The notes beneath the pieces were generated by a model. The model ran no database searches and had not been told where the DNA came from. It saw only the letters and a program-made list of their open reading frames with translations. Positions 34,157 through 44,535 of a stretch of 64,000 nt of DNA are shown here, piece by piece. Numbering within the stretch: the first letter of the stretch is position 1; each line of letters starts with the position of its first letter. The position numbers were made by a program, and so were the translations under genes. Source of the DNA: Streptomyces humicola (GTDB lineage: Bacteria > Actinomycetota > Actinomycetes > Streptomycetales > Streptomycetaceae); assembly GCF_024436035.1 (NCBI RefSeq), contig NZ_JANFNG010000014.1, forward strand, positions 98,030 to 162,029, given 5' to 3'.

Positions 34157-35923
34157 CTAAAGGGGAACGATATCGGGAGCGCCCAACCGTGCGGCGTCCG
34201 CGGTCAGATCGTCGGGCTGCCGCTGCGACTCCCGCTCGGCCTCGACCCGCTTCTCGTAGTGCTCCACCTCCTTGCGCGTGTGCTCCCCGTCCCAGCCCAG
34301 CACCGGTGCCATCAGCTCGGCCGCCTCACGTGCACTCAGCGTGCCGCGGTCGAAGGTCTCGATCGAGATGCGGGTGCGGCGGCACAGGACGTCGTCGAGG
34401 TGGCGGGCGCCCTCGTGCGAGGCCGCATAGACCACCTCCGCACGCAGATAGTCGTCGGCCGCCTCCAGCGGACGGCCCAGCGAGGGGTCGTCGGCGATCA
34501 GGTCGAGCAGCTCCTCAGTGAGCGATCCGTACCGCTTGAGCAGGTGTTCGACGCGCGCGACGTGCAGTCCCGTGCGCGCGGCGATGCCCGCCCGCGCGTT
34601 CCACAGCGCGTGATAGCCCTCGGCCCCGGCCAGCGGCACCTCCTCTGTGCAGCATTCCGCGACGCGGCGGTCGAGCCCGTGCACGGCCGCGTCCACCGCG
34701 TCCTTCGCCATCACCCGGTACGTCGTGTACTTGCCGCCCGCCACGACCACGAGCCCCGGCACCGGGTGCGCCACGGTGTGCTCGCGTGACAGCTTGCTCG
34801 TCGCCTCCGACTCCCCCGCCAGCAGCGGGCGCAGCCCGGCGTACACCCCCTGCACGTCGTCGCGGCTGAGTGGCACCGCGAGCACGGAGTTGACGTGTTC
34901 CAGCAGATAGTCGATGTCGGCGCTGGACGCGGCCGGGTGCGCCTTGTCCAGATCCCAATCGGTGTCCGTGGTGCCGACGATCCAGTGCCTCCCCCACGGG
35001 ATCACGAACAGCACGCTCTTCTCGGTCCGCAGGATCAATCCGGTCGACGAATGGATCCGGTCCTTCGGCACGACCAGATGGATGCCCTTGGATGCTCTGA
35101 CGTGGAACTGCCCCCTCTCCCCCACCAGTCCCTGTGTCTCGTCGGTCCACACCCCGGTCGCGTTCACGATCTGCCGGGCCCGGACCTCGTACTCACTGCC
35201 CTGCTCCACATCCTGCACCCGGGCACCGACAACGCGTTCCCCCTCGCGAAGGAACCCGACGACCCGCGCCCGGTTGGCGGTGAGTGCGCCGTAGCCGGCC
35301 GCAGTGCGCACCAGCATCGCCACATAGCGCGCGTCGTCCACCTGGGCGTCGTAGTACTGCAAGGCGCCGACCAGGGACTCCTTCTTCAGACAGGGCGCGA
35401 CGCGCAGCGCGTGGCGGCGCGTGAGATGGCGGTGGCGCGGCAGCCCGCGGGCGTGCCCTGACGAGATCGCCATGGTGTCGTACACCGCGACACCGGTACC
35501 GGCGTAGAGCCGCTCCCAGCCTCGGCCGGTGAGGGGGTACAGAAATGGCACGGGCCTGACCAGGTGCGGCGCAAGCCGCTGCAGCAGCAGGCCGCGCTCC
35601 TTGAGCGCCTCGCGCACCAGGGCGAAGTCGAGCATCTCCAGGTAGCGCAGGCCGCCATGGATGAGCTTGCTGGAGCGGCTGGACGTGCCCGAGGCCCAGT
35701 CCCTGGCCTCGACGAGACCCGTCGTCAGGCCGCGCGTCGCCGCGTCGAGGGCGGTACCCGCCCCTGTCACGCCTCCGCCCACGACCAGGACGTCGAGCTC
35801 CTGCTCAGCCAGGCGGGCCAGCGCCTGTGTGCGCTCCCGCGGACCCAGTTGTGCCGTCCTCACGTATGCCTCCCGATCCGCGACCGGTCGCCTCCGCGAG
35901 CGGCGGCCGCCCGCGTCGCTCAT
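34157..35923 (-). CDS. glpD: Glycerol-3-phosphate dehydrogenase (FAD-dependent)
   Basis: A 588-residue membrane-associated flavoenzyme oxidising glycerol-3-phosphate to dihydroxyacetone phosphate and passing electrons to quinone. Motifs: FAD loop LDVLVVGGGVTGAGTALDAATRG, the family block ASGTSSRSSKLIHGGLRYLE, the GTTDTDW segment, and the C-terminal helical domain with GGKYTTYRVMAKDAVDAAV before it. Length fits GlpD with its C-terminal cap. ATG 35923 (MSDAGGRR) has GGAGAGG four bases before it; the upstream reading to 35974 lacks a signal. The 167-bp divergent promoter region contains an AT-rich block with TAGTAT on the minus strand (35978-35983). Confidence 0.95.
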   Translation of the reverse strand: MSDAGGRRSRRRPVADREAYVRTAQLGPRERTQALARLAEQELDVLVVGGGVTGAGTALDAATRGLTTGLVEARDWASGTSSRSSKLIHGGLRYLEMLDFALVREALKERGLLLQRLAPHLVRPVPFLYPLTGRGWERLYAGTGVAVYDTMAISSGHARGLPRHRHLTRRHALRVAPCLKKESLVGALQYYDAQVDDARYVAMLVRTAAGYGALTANRARVVGFLREGERVVGARVQDVEQGSEYEVRARQIVNATGVWTDETQGLVGERGQFHVRASKGIHLVVPKDRIHSSTGLILRTEKSVLFVIPWGRHWIVGTTDTDWDLDKAHPAASSADIDYLLEHVNSVLAVPLSRDDVQGVYAGLRPLLAGESEATSKLSREHTVAHPVPGLVVVAGGKYTTYRVMAKDAVDAAVHGLDRRVAECCTEEVPLAGAEGYHALWNARAGIAARTGLHVARVEHLLKRYGSLTEELLDLIADDPSLGRPLEAADDYLRAEVVYAASHEGARHLDDVLCRRTRISIETFDRGTLSAREAAELMAPVLGWDGEHTRKEVEHYEKRVEAERESQRQPDDLTADAARLGAPDIVPL

Positions 35924-36090
35924 CCCGCCTCTCCGATGGTGGCCGAGGGCGGCGACGCGCGCCACACGCCGCATCCAATACTAAATATCAGTCATATGTC
36001 TGCTTAGCCTTAAATGGACTCATTCGGGACTCGTGACATGCGCGGAGTCCTCAGACTGAACCTCCGACCTCCGGGAGGGGACTGACCATC

Positions 36091-37368
36091 ATGCCCTCGG
36101 ACCTCGCCGTCATCGGCCTCGGCCACTTCGGACTGCCCCTCGCCCAGGCCGCCACCAGCGCCGGCATCGGCGTCTTCGGCTACGACACCGACCAGGCGAC
36201 CGTAGACGGCCTCAACGCCGGCCGGCCGACACTCGAAGGCTTCAGCGCCTCCGACGTGCGGCGCATGGTGGCCGGCGGCTTCCGCGCCAGCGGCGACCCC
36301 GCCGGGCTTGGCAGGGCCCGCACCGCCGTGATCTGCGCACCCACCACGCTCGGGGAAGACCGCAGCCCGGACCTGACCGCCGTCGGCGACGCCGCCCGCA
36401 CCCTCGCCGCCCAGCTGCGCCCGCACTCCACCGTCATCCTGGAATCGCCCGCCTGCCCCGGCACCACCGAGGAATTCCTGCGGCCGATCCTCGAAGAGGG
36501 CTCCGGCATGCGGGCCGGCCGCGACTTCCACCTCGCGTACTCCCCCACCCGCCTCGACCCCGGCAACCGCGTCTACACCGTCGCCAACACTCCCAAGGTC
36601 ATCGGCGGCCTCACCCCCGCCTGCACCGAGGCCGCCGCCGCCTTCTACAGCCGCATCTGCGAGCGCGTGGTGCGCACCCGCGGCACGCGCGAGGCCGAGG
36701 CGGTCAAGCTGATGGAGACCAACTACCGGCACGTCAACATCGCACTCGCCAACGAGATGGCCGTCTTCTGCCACGACGCCGGCATCGACCTGTGGGACGT
36801 GATCCGGTGCGCCGAGACCAAGCCCTTCGGCTTCCAGGCGTTCCGTCCCGGCCCCGGCGTCGGCGGCCACAGCATTCCGGTCGACCCCAACCGCCCGCCC
36901 CACCAGAGCCGCCAGAGCACCGCCCCGGGCCGTCAGCTGCGACCGCTGCGGCTGGTGGAGCTGGCACGGGAGGTCAATGAAGGCATGCCGCGCTATGTCG
37001 TCCAGCGCTGCGCGGCGCTGCTCAACGAGCACGGCAAGTCGGTGCGCGGTGCCCGCGTCCTGCTGCTCGGCGTCACCTACAAGGCGGATCTCGGCGACCA
37101 GGAGGGCGCACCAGCGCGTGAGATCGGTGCCCGGCTGCTGGAGTTGGGCGCTGCCCTGAGCTACCACGATCCGTACGTGCCCGAATGGCGGATCTGCGGG
37201 CGGACCGTGGAGCGCGCCGACTCGCTGTGGGAGGCTGCCGCCGACGCGGACCTGACGGTGCTGCTGCAGCACCATCGCACTTACGACCTGCAGGGGCTTG
37301 CCGTCAAGGCGCAGTTGCTGCTCGACACCCGTGGGGCGGTTCCGGCGGGTGTCGCCGCCCGGCTGTGA
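36091..37368 (+). CDS. UDP-sugar dehydrogenase family protein with Ser in place of the catalytic Cys
   Basis: A 425-residue member of the UDP-glucose / UDP-ManNAc 6-dehydrogenase family (WecC-like). The NAD loop is LAVIGLGHFGLPLAQA. Family blocks CPGTTEEFL, RVYTVANTPKVIGG and the active-site Lys/Asn helix VKLMETNYRHVNIALANEM are present. So is the C-terminal domain LLGVTYKADLGDQEGAPAREI. The catalytic loop, normally GPGVGGHC, is GPGVGGHS, with Ser at residue 261 (codon 36871-36873). The following substrate loop is also atypical (NRPPHQSRQSTAPG). It may be inactive or catalyse only the first oxidation. ATG 36091 has GGGAGGGG ten bases upstream. It ends 5 bp from the convergent DUF6049 gene. 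Confidence 0.85.
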   Translation: MPSDLAVIGLGHFGLPLAQAATSAGIGVFGYDTDQATVDGLNAGRPTLEGFSASDVRRMVAGGFRASGDPAGLGRARTAVICAPTTLGEDRSPDLTAVGDAARTLAAQLRPHSTVILESPACPGTTEEFLRPILEEGSGMRAGRDFHLAYSPTRLDPGNRVYTVANTPKVIGGLTPACTEAAAAFYSRICERVVRTRGTREAEAVKLMETNYRHVNIALANEMAVFCHDAGIDLWDVIRCAETKPFGFQAFRPGPGVGGHSIPVDPNRPPHQSRQSTAPGRQLRPLRLVELAREVNEGMPRYVVQRCAALLNEHGKSVRGARVLLLGVTYKADLGDQEGAPAREIGARLLELGAALSYHDPYVPEWRICGRTVERADSLWEAAADADLTVLLQHHRTYDLQGLAVKAQLLLDTRGAVPAGVAARL

Positions 37369-37373
37369 TGTGC

Positions 37374-39563
37374 CTACGGCTCCCGCTGATGCTTGCGTCG
37401 CGCCTGACGCATCTTCCACACCCCCGCGAGCAGAACGAGCACCACGCCGCCCACCACGATCGTGATGGCGCCCGCCGACACCTTGCTGATGTTGACCTGG
37501 AACGTCATCGGATCGCCCCACGGCCGCCCGTTGACGGTGGTGTAGAGCTGCGCGGTGACCCGTACCGGGCCGTTGGCGTGCGCCGTGACGTGTACCTGCT
37601 CGGTATGGTTGGCGGCCGCGGGGGCCTGCACCGCCGTACGCGGGGTGACGACGATCAGCCGTTGCGGCGCACTGGAGGTGACGCGCAGTTCGAGCCCGGC
37701 GAGCGGCTGCTGCAGCCCGTTGGCGACGGTGACCGGGACCGACGCCGAATTGCCCGCCACGGTGATGGTGCCGCGCTTCTGCAGCAGGTGGACGGAGGCA
37801 ATCGACGCATCGACGTATGCCTCCACACCGCCCCCGTACGAGGTGGCGTCCTGGCGGTCACCGCGCCACCCGTTGGAGACCGCCCGCAGCATCGCCCGGT
37901 GCACCGCATCGGTGATCGGTGAGGAGTCGGAGAGCACCTGCGTCAGCTTCTCCAGGTCCGGCTGCACTCCCGCAACCGTCCCCAGTTGGGAGCGGGTCAG
38001 CTCGCTTTCGCTCAGCCCCTCCGGATAGTCGGTGGCGCCTGCCACCTGCGCCGACGGCAGAGCCGGCCGGGCATCGGCGGACGGTCCGGACCCCACCTGG
38101 CCGAGCCCGACGAGCTTGACGAACCCGGCGGCCTGCGCGGCGCGCAACGCCTCGGAGAGCACCGTCGCGGTCTCAGCGGGCATCTGCCGGGGCGGTTCCA
38201 CGACGATGCCGCCCGGGTGCTGCGGTTCGCGCTGCTGGGTCTTGAGCAGATCACCGAGGAGCTGCTGCCGTGCGATCAGCTGATCGCCGTCGCCGGACAG
38301 GTCGCGCGAGAGCACGGCACGCGTCGCGGGCTCGGCGACCAGCGCGGTCGCCCCTCCGCCGAGCCGGACCTGCGGCTGCGTCGTCCCCGTGGACAGGCCC
38401 TCGCCAGAGGCGATGAAGGTCTTCAGGCCGAAACGTTCCGCCAGTGCGGTGACGGAGGTGTCGAGCGCCCCGCCGTACGGCCACGCCACATCGGTGCGGA
38501 CGTGCATGCTGCCCGGAACGCCCAGCACGTCCCGGGCAGCCGTCCCCGCCTGTTGCACCGAGCTCCCCAGCACCCCCAGCAACGCCGCGTCGCCAGGCGC
38601 GTGATGCGCGATCGAGGCCAGGTCCGGGTCGGCGTACGGCAGCGCGACGACGTCACGCCCGGCCACCGCGCTCCTGGCTGCGGCCAGCCAGGCGGCAGCG
38701 GCCTTACCCCCGGTGCCCTGGACGCTGTCCCGCGGATCGCTGCTGTCCGGCGTCCTGGCGACGCGATAGCCGCGAGTCATCGCCTTCGCCTCGTCCAGCA
38801 GCGCCGGATCGACCGTCCAGGTGACCGACAGGCCAGCGCCCGCCGCCACCACCTGCTGGAGTCTGCCGCCGACCGCCAACTCGGTGGCGAGGTCGTCGTC
38901 ACGGAACACCGGCTGTGCGGCAGCGCCCTCACCGAGCGAAACCGCCTCCAGGTGCGGGGTGTCGGTCACGGGCCACACCACGGCTACGTTCAGAGGCTTG
39001 CCGCCGCTGGGGTTGGAGCTGCCCGCGCCCGAGGGATACCAGGGCAGCTCGGTTGCGGCGAGGCCCAGCACGCGGCCGTCGGACCCGACGAGGTCCACCG
39101 CGAACCGGTAGTCGCCCGTTGCGGTGAGGCCGAGGGCCGAGACCGGGACCTTCAACGTGAACGGAAGGCTCTGGCCAGGGGTGAGGGAGGCGAGCGGCTC
39201 GACATGGCCGATCTCACCGCCCTCGTCGATCCGCACGCCCAGGTGGGCGCCCACGATCTGGCGGGCGCCGTGGTTGTCCAGCGTGCCGGTGACGGTGAGG
39301 GTGTCGCTCTGCTGCGGCGCTGCGGGGGTGAGCGTCGAGAGCGTCACCCCCACGGGGTAGGGGGCCTGGCCCGGGGCATCACCCGTGGACGACGTACCGC
39401 CGGTCGGACCGGCGGACGGACCGGCGGACCGCCCTGTCGCGCCGGCCGACAGCGGCAGGGCGAGCGCGAGCAGGGCGACGACCAGGGCCGTGACGGCGGC
39501 GCGCAGGGCATGACGTAGCGCCCCCGCTGCCCACCGTCCTCGATCCGGCACCTGCCCGCGCAC
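37374..39563 (-). CDS. DUF6049 family secreted, membrane-anchored protein
   Basis: A 729-residue exported protein. The signal peptide (AAVTALVVALLALALPLSAGA) ends near residue 43. A large extracytoplasmic region follows. It opens with a beta-sandwich (GVTLSTLTPAAPQQSDTLTVTGTLDN) and has a central part with VVWPVTDTPH, PVFRDDDLATELAVGGRLQQV and VVALPYADPDLASIAHH. A late beta domain (SASVPVTVANGLQQPLAGLELRV) comes before a C-terminal helix (AITIVVGGVVLVLLAGVWKM) with a basic tail. This matches DUF6049 as I know it from the locus beside the lipid II flippase MurJ in Streptomyces; this copy is away from murJ, so a paralogue is likely. It starts 51 bp after an MreB-like gene in the same direction. 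Function is unknown, probably wall related. Confidence 0.82.
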   Translation of the reverse strand: MRGQVPDRGRWAAGALRHALRAAVTALVVALLALALPLSAGATGRSAGPSAGPTGGTSSTGDAPGQAPYPVGVTLSTLTPAAPQQSDTLTVTGTLDNHGARQIVGAHLGVRIDEGGEIGHVEPLASLTPGQSLPFTLKVPVSALGLTATGDYRFAVDLVGSDGRVLGLAATELPWYPSGAGSSNPSGGKPLNVAVVWPVTDTPHLEAVSLGEGAAAQPVFRDDDLATELAVGGRLQQVVAAGAGLSVTWTVDPALLDEAKAMTRGYRVARTPDSSDPRDSVQGTGGKAAAAWLAAARSAVAGRDVVALPYADPDLASIAHHAPGDAALLGVLGSSVQQAGTAARDVLGVPGSMHVRTDVAWPYGGALDTSVTALAERFGLKTFIASGEGLSTGTTQPQVRLGGGATALVAEPATRAVLSRDLSGDGDQLIARQQLLGDLLKTQQREPQHPGGIVVEPPRQMPAETATVLSEALRAAQAAGFVKLVGLGQVGSGPSADARPALPSAQVAGATDYPEGLSESELTRSQLGTVAGVQPDLEKLTQVLSDSSPITDAVHRAMLRAVSNGWRGDRQDATSYGGGVEAYVDASIASVHLLQKRGTITVAGNSASVPVTVANGLQQPLAGLELRVTSSAPQRLIVVTPRTAVQAPAAANHTEQVHVTAHANGPVRVTAQLYTTVNGRPWGDPMTFQVNISKVSAGAITIVVGGVVLVLLAGVWKMRQARRKHQREP

Positions 39564-39614
39564 CCCCTCCTCCTGATTGCCTACACGCCTGCGACCGCCG
39601 ATCGGATGCGCTCG

Positions 39615-40853
39615 TCACCCAAGGCGGGCCGCGGCCAGGCGGTGTGGCTGCGCCTCGAGGACGGGCCGGTATGTGCCGTACTCCTCGACGCACTTGCCCG
39701 CGCCGACGGCCACGCAGTGCAGCGGCTCCGCGGCGACCAGCACGGGGACGTCCAGCTCCTGCCTGAGGCGTACGTCGAGCCCACGCAGCAGAGCGCCACC
39801 GCCGGTCAGGACGACTCCTCGTTCCATGATGTCCCCCGCCAGTTCGGGCGGGCAGGTGTCCAGGGTGTGCCGGACGGCGTGGACGATCGCGTCGACCGGC
39901 TCGGCGATCGCCTGCCGCAATTCGTCGGCGCCGATGTCGAGGGTCTTGGGCAGCCCGCTGACCTGGTCCCGTCCGCGGATGCGGCAGCGGTCGGGAGGCA
40001 GCAGGCTCTGCGTGATCCCTTCGATCCCGCCGTCGCTGCCGGAGTCTGTGCCTGTGCCTGCGTCCGTGTCCGTGTCGTCGAGCCGTACGCGGACGGCATC
40101 CTCGCCCGCGGACCCGGCGCCGGCCTCCGCCGCGCTGTCCCGCTCGATCTCCCGGTCCAGGCGGCGCAACTCGTCCGACCAGTAGCCGACCGGAGAGGCC
40201 GAACCGATCGTCGCCTTCAGCTCCTCCGCCGTCCGCTCGCCGATCAGCAGGCAGTGCTCACGCTTGACGTGGCTCACGATGGCCGCATCGATGGCGTCGC
40301 CCGCCGTCCGGACGGACCGCGCCGCCACGACCCCGCCCATCGAGACCACGGCGACCTCGGTCGTTCCGCCGCCGATGTCGACGACCATGGACCCCGTCGG
40401 CTCGTTCACCGGCAGCCCGGCGCCGATCGCCGCCGCCATCGGCTCCTCGATGAGGTGGACCTGGCGCGCGCCCGCCCCCATTGCGGCCTCGACGACCGCA
40501 CGCCGCTCGACGCCGGTGATGCCGGACGGCACGCAGATCACCACCGTCGGCCGGTTGAAGCGGCGGGTGCCGGCCACCTTCCGCACAAAGTACGCAAGCA
40601 TCCGCTCGGCCATGTCGAAGTCGGCGATCACTCCGTCCCGCATCGGGCGGAGGGCGACGATGTGCGAGGGCGTTCGGCCGATCGTGCGCTTCGCGTCGCG
40701 GCCGACGCTGACCACCTCGCCGTCGACCGCGTTCACGGCCACCACTGACGGCTCGTTGAGCACGATCCCTTCGCCTTTGACGTACACCAATGTGTTCGCG
40801 GTGCCGAGGTCGATGCCCATGCCGCGTCCGGAGAACGACTTCTTTTGCGCCAT
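39615..40853 (-). CDS. MreB-like actin homologue with large acidic insertion
   Basis: A 412-residue MreB/Mbl paralogue, about 65-70 residues longer than normal MreB. The nucleotide-binding blocks are intact: phosphate 1 GMGIDLGTANTLVYVKG, connect 1 IEEPMAAAIGAGLP, phosphate 2 VVDIGGGTTEVAVVS, adenosine VVLTGGGALLRGLD. After ATIGSAS, where MreB passes within about ten residues to IRGRDLVSGLPK, this protein has some 69 extra residues (about 222-290). They are rich in Asp, Glu, Gly and Thr. No Shine-Dalgarno precedes ATG 40853; an AATAAT about eight bases before it fits a leaderless start. Probably co-transcribed with the DUF6049 gene. A special wall-synthesis filament is the likeliest role. Confidence 0.87.
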   Translation of the reverse strand: MAQKKSFSGRGMGIDLGTANTLVYVKGEGIVLNEPSVVAVNAVDGEVVSVGRDAKRTIGRTPSHIVALRPMRDGVIADFDMAERMLAYFVRKVAGTRRFNRPTVVICVPSGITGVERRAVVEAAMGAGARQVHLIEEPMAAAIGAGLPVNEPTGSMVVDIGGGTTEVAVVSMGGVVAARSVRTAGDAIDAAIVSHVKREHCLLIGERTAEELKATIGSASPVGYWSDELRRLDREIERDSAAEAGAGSAGEDAVRVRLDDTDTDAGTGTDSGSDGGIEGITQSLLPPDRCRIRGRDQVSGLPKTLDIGADELRQAIAEPVDAIVHAVRHTLDTCPPELAGDIMERGVVLTGGGALLRGLDVRLRQELDVPVLVAAEPLHCVAVGAGKCVEEYGTYRPVLEAQPHRLAAARLG

Positions 40854-40895
40854 AACACATGATTATTACTCATAGTCGTATTTATCTGATGGTTG
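40854..40895 (-). promoter_or_regulatory. AT-rich putative leaderless promoter of the mreB-like gene
   Basis: The 40 bp before the MreB-like ATG are strikingly AT-rich for this genome. On the minus strand AATAAT ends eight bases before ATG, consistent with a -10 element giving a transcript that starts at the AUG. TATGAGT and AAATACGA lie upstream. No purine-rich ribosome binding site is present. Confidence 0.5.
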
Positions 40896-40929
40896 CCACG
40901 GCATCCGGTCGCCCGATCGCGCACGGCCA

Positions 40930-40958
40930 GGGCCCCGGACTCGGCGAGTCCGGGGCCC
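40930..40958. terminator. Terminator after guaB3
   Basis: GGGCCCCGGACTC (40930-40942) and GAGTCCGGGGCCC (40946-40958) form a perfect 13-bp stem with a 3-base loop. It separates guaB3 from the mreB-like gene. Confidence 0.9.
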
Positions 40959-41000
40959 TGTACGCCTGGTCGGTGGCGGTGCGTCAGCACCGTTCGCGCG

Positions 41001-41059
41001 GCGGCCTTCTCAGCGGCGGCCTTCTCAGTGGGTTCTTCTCAGTGGGTTCTTCTCAGCGG
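41001..41059. repeat. 14-15-bp degenerate tandem repeats spanning the guaB3 stop codon
   Basis: Four to five units, each ending CTTCTCAGY on the plus strand, run from 41001 to about 41059. The last unit contains the guaB3 stop codon (41053-41055) and its final codons. The array seems to have grown outward by duplication of the gene end. Confidence 0.8.
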
Positions 41060-42180
41060 TTCTTGGCGGCGACCGGCGCCACCGTGACCTCGACCCGCTG
41101 GAACTCCTTCAGATCCGAGTAGCCGGTCGTGGCCATCGCGCGCCGCAGCGCGCCGAAGAGGTTCATCGACCCGTCCGGCGCGTGCGAGGGGCCGAGCAGG
41201 ATCTCCTCCGTCGTCCCCGCCGATCCGAGGTTCATCCGCTTGCCGCGCGGCAGCTCCTCATGGACCGCCTCCATGCCCCAGTGGAAACCGCGGCCGGGGG
41301 CGTCCGTGGCCCGCGCGAGCGGCGAGCTCATCATCACCGCGTCCGCGCCGCACGCGAACGCCTTCGGCAGATCGCCGCTGGCTCCGAAGCCACCGTCCGC
41401 GATGACATGCACATAGCGGCCACCCGACTCGTCCATGTAGTCGCGGCGGGCCGCGGCGACATCGGCGACCGCGGTCGCCATCGGCACCTGGATGCCGAGG
41501 ACATTGCGGGTGGTGTGTGCGGAGCCGCCGCCGAAGCCGACGAGGACGCCGGCCGCGCCGGTACGCATCAGGTGCAGCCCTGCCGTGTAGGTGGCGCAGC
41601 CGCCCACGATCACCGGCACGTCCAGCTCGTAGATGAACTGCTTGAGGTTGAGCGGCTCGTGCGCGCCGGAGACGTGCTCGGCGGAGACCGTCGTCCCGCG
41701 GATTACAAAGAGGTCGACGCCCGCGTCCACGACGGCCTTGGAGAACTGCGCCGTGCGCTGCGGCGAAAGCGCTGCCGCCGTGACCACGCCCGACTCGCGC
41801 ACCTCCTTGATCCGCTGGCCGATCAGCTCCTCCCTGATGGGAGCCGCGTAGATCTCCTGCAGCCGGCGCGTCGCCGACGTGTCGTCCAGCTCGGCGATCT
41901 CGGCGAGCAGCGGCTCGGGGTCCTCGTAGCGCGTCCACAGCCCTTCGAGGTTGAGCACGCCGAGGCCGCCGAGACGGCCGATGCGGATGGCAGTCTCGGG
42001 GGAGACCACCGAGTCCATGGGCGCGGCCAGGAAGGGCAGCTCGAAGCGGTAGGCGTCGATCTGCCAGGCGATCGAGACCTCCTTGGGGTCCCGGGTGCGC
42101 CGGCTCGGGACGACGGCGATGTCGTCGAATGCGTAGGCCCTGCGGCCGCGCTTGCCCCGCCCGATCTCGATCTCAGTCAC
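41053..42180 (-). CDS. guaB3: GuaB3 family IMP dehydrogenase-related protein
   Basis: A 375-residue TIM-barrel protein without CBS domains, paralogous to the IMP dehydrogenase encoded just upstream. It starts TEIEIGRGKRGRRAYAFDDIAVVPSRRTRDP, diagnostic for GuaB3. Barrel blocks include PFLAAPMDSVVSPETA, FVIRGTTVSAEHVSG and HVIADGGFGASGDLPKAFACGADAVMM. In the catalytic loop the IMPDH Cys (GSICTTR) is replaced by His (GSAHTTRN), which I believe is usual in actinobacterial GuaB3, so its activity is uncertain. GTG 42180 follows guaB after 93 bp, giving a guaB-guaB3 operon. Tandem repeats envelop its stop codon. Confidence 0.92.
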   Translation of the reverse strand: MTEIEIGRGKRGRRAYAFDDIAVVPSRRTRDPKEVSIAWQIDAYRFELPFLAAPMDSVVSPETAIRIGRLGGLGVLNLEGLWTRYEDPEPLLAEIAELDDTSATRRLQEIYAAPIREELIGQRIKEVRESGVVTAAALSPQRTAQFSKAVVDAGVDLFVIRGTTVSAEHVSGAHEPLNLKQFIYELDVPVIVGGCATYTAGLHLMRTGAAGVLVGFGGGSAHTTRNVLGIQVPMATAVADVAAARRDYMDESGGRYVHVIADGGFGASGDLPKAFACGADAVMMSSPLARATDAPGRGFHWGMEAVHEELPRGKRMNLGSAGTTEEILLGPSHAPDGSMNLFGALRRAMATTGYSDLKEFQRVEVTVAPVAAKNR

Positions 42181-42273
42181 TGTTCGCCTTTCTTCGTGGC
42201 CTGCGCGTCCAGTATCCCAGGGCGTGGCTGAGGGGGGTACGCATGCGTACCCCCCTCGTCGCAGCCGGGCTGC

Positions 42274-43908
<1,635 letters not shown>

Positions 43909-44535
43909 CTACGCGCTCAGCCCGGAGGCGTCCTCCGCCCGCATGGCCTCCGCCTGTTCGGCCAGCGCCCGCAGCCTGCTCAGCGCCCGGTGCTGCGCGA
44001 CTCGCACCGCACCCGGCGACATCCCGAGCATCTGGCCGGTCTCCTCGGCCGTGAACCCGACGGCGACCCGCAGCAGCACCAGTTCGCGCTGGGTTGCGGG
44101 CAGATTGGCCAGCAGCGCCTTGGCCCACTCGGCGTCGCTGCTGAGCACCGCGCGCTCCTCGGGCCCGAGCGAGTCGTCCGGCTTCTCCGGCAGGTCCTCG
44201 GAGGGAACGGCCGTGGAGCCGGGCCCGCGCATGGCGGAGCGCTGCAGATCGGCGACCTTGTGCGAGGCGATGGCGAAGACGAACGCCTCGAAGGGGCGCC
44301 CCTGGTCTCGGTAGCGGGGCAGCGCGCACAGCACCGCGAGACAGACCTCCTGGGCGAGATCCTCCACGAAGTGCCGTGCGTCGCCGGGCAGCCGGGACAG
44401 TCTCGTGCGGCAGTAGCGCTGCGCGAGCGGATGCACATGGGCGAGCAGGTCATGCGTGGCCTGCTCGTCGCCGGCTACGGCACGGCGCACGAGGGCTCCG
44501 ATGGCCTGCCCGGCCGCGTTCTCGTCGTCGCGCAC
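43909..44535 (-). CDS. shbA: ECF-like RNA polymerase sigma factor ShbA
   Basis: A 208-residue sigma-70 family factor. Region 2 reads [23 protein letters not shown] then [19 protein letters not shown]. Region 4 reads [47 protein letters not shown]. The strong similarity to Streptomyces ShbA/SigD and the position between guaB and bldM support the name. ShbA drives transcription of hrdB, the principal sigma gene, so it controls growth broadly. The start is uncertain: GTG 44535 gives VRDDENAAG, where I recall homologues beginning, but it has only a tight GGAG. The frame stays open upstream with possible ATGs at 44778 and 44865 and an Ala/Ser/Pro-rich extension. Confidence 0.88.
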   Translation of the reverse strand: MRDDENAAGQAIGALVRRAVAGDEQATHDLLAHVHPLAQRYCRTRLSRLPGDARHFVEDLAQEVCLAVLCALPRYRDQGRPFEAFVFAIASHKVADLQRSAMRGPGSTAVPSEDLPEKPDDSLGPEERAVLSSDAEWAKALLANLPATQRELVLLRVAVGFTAEETGQMLGMSPGAVRVAQHRALSRLRALAEQAEAMRAEDASGLSA

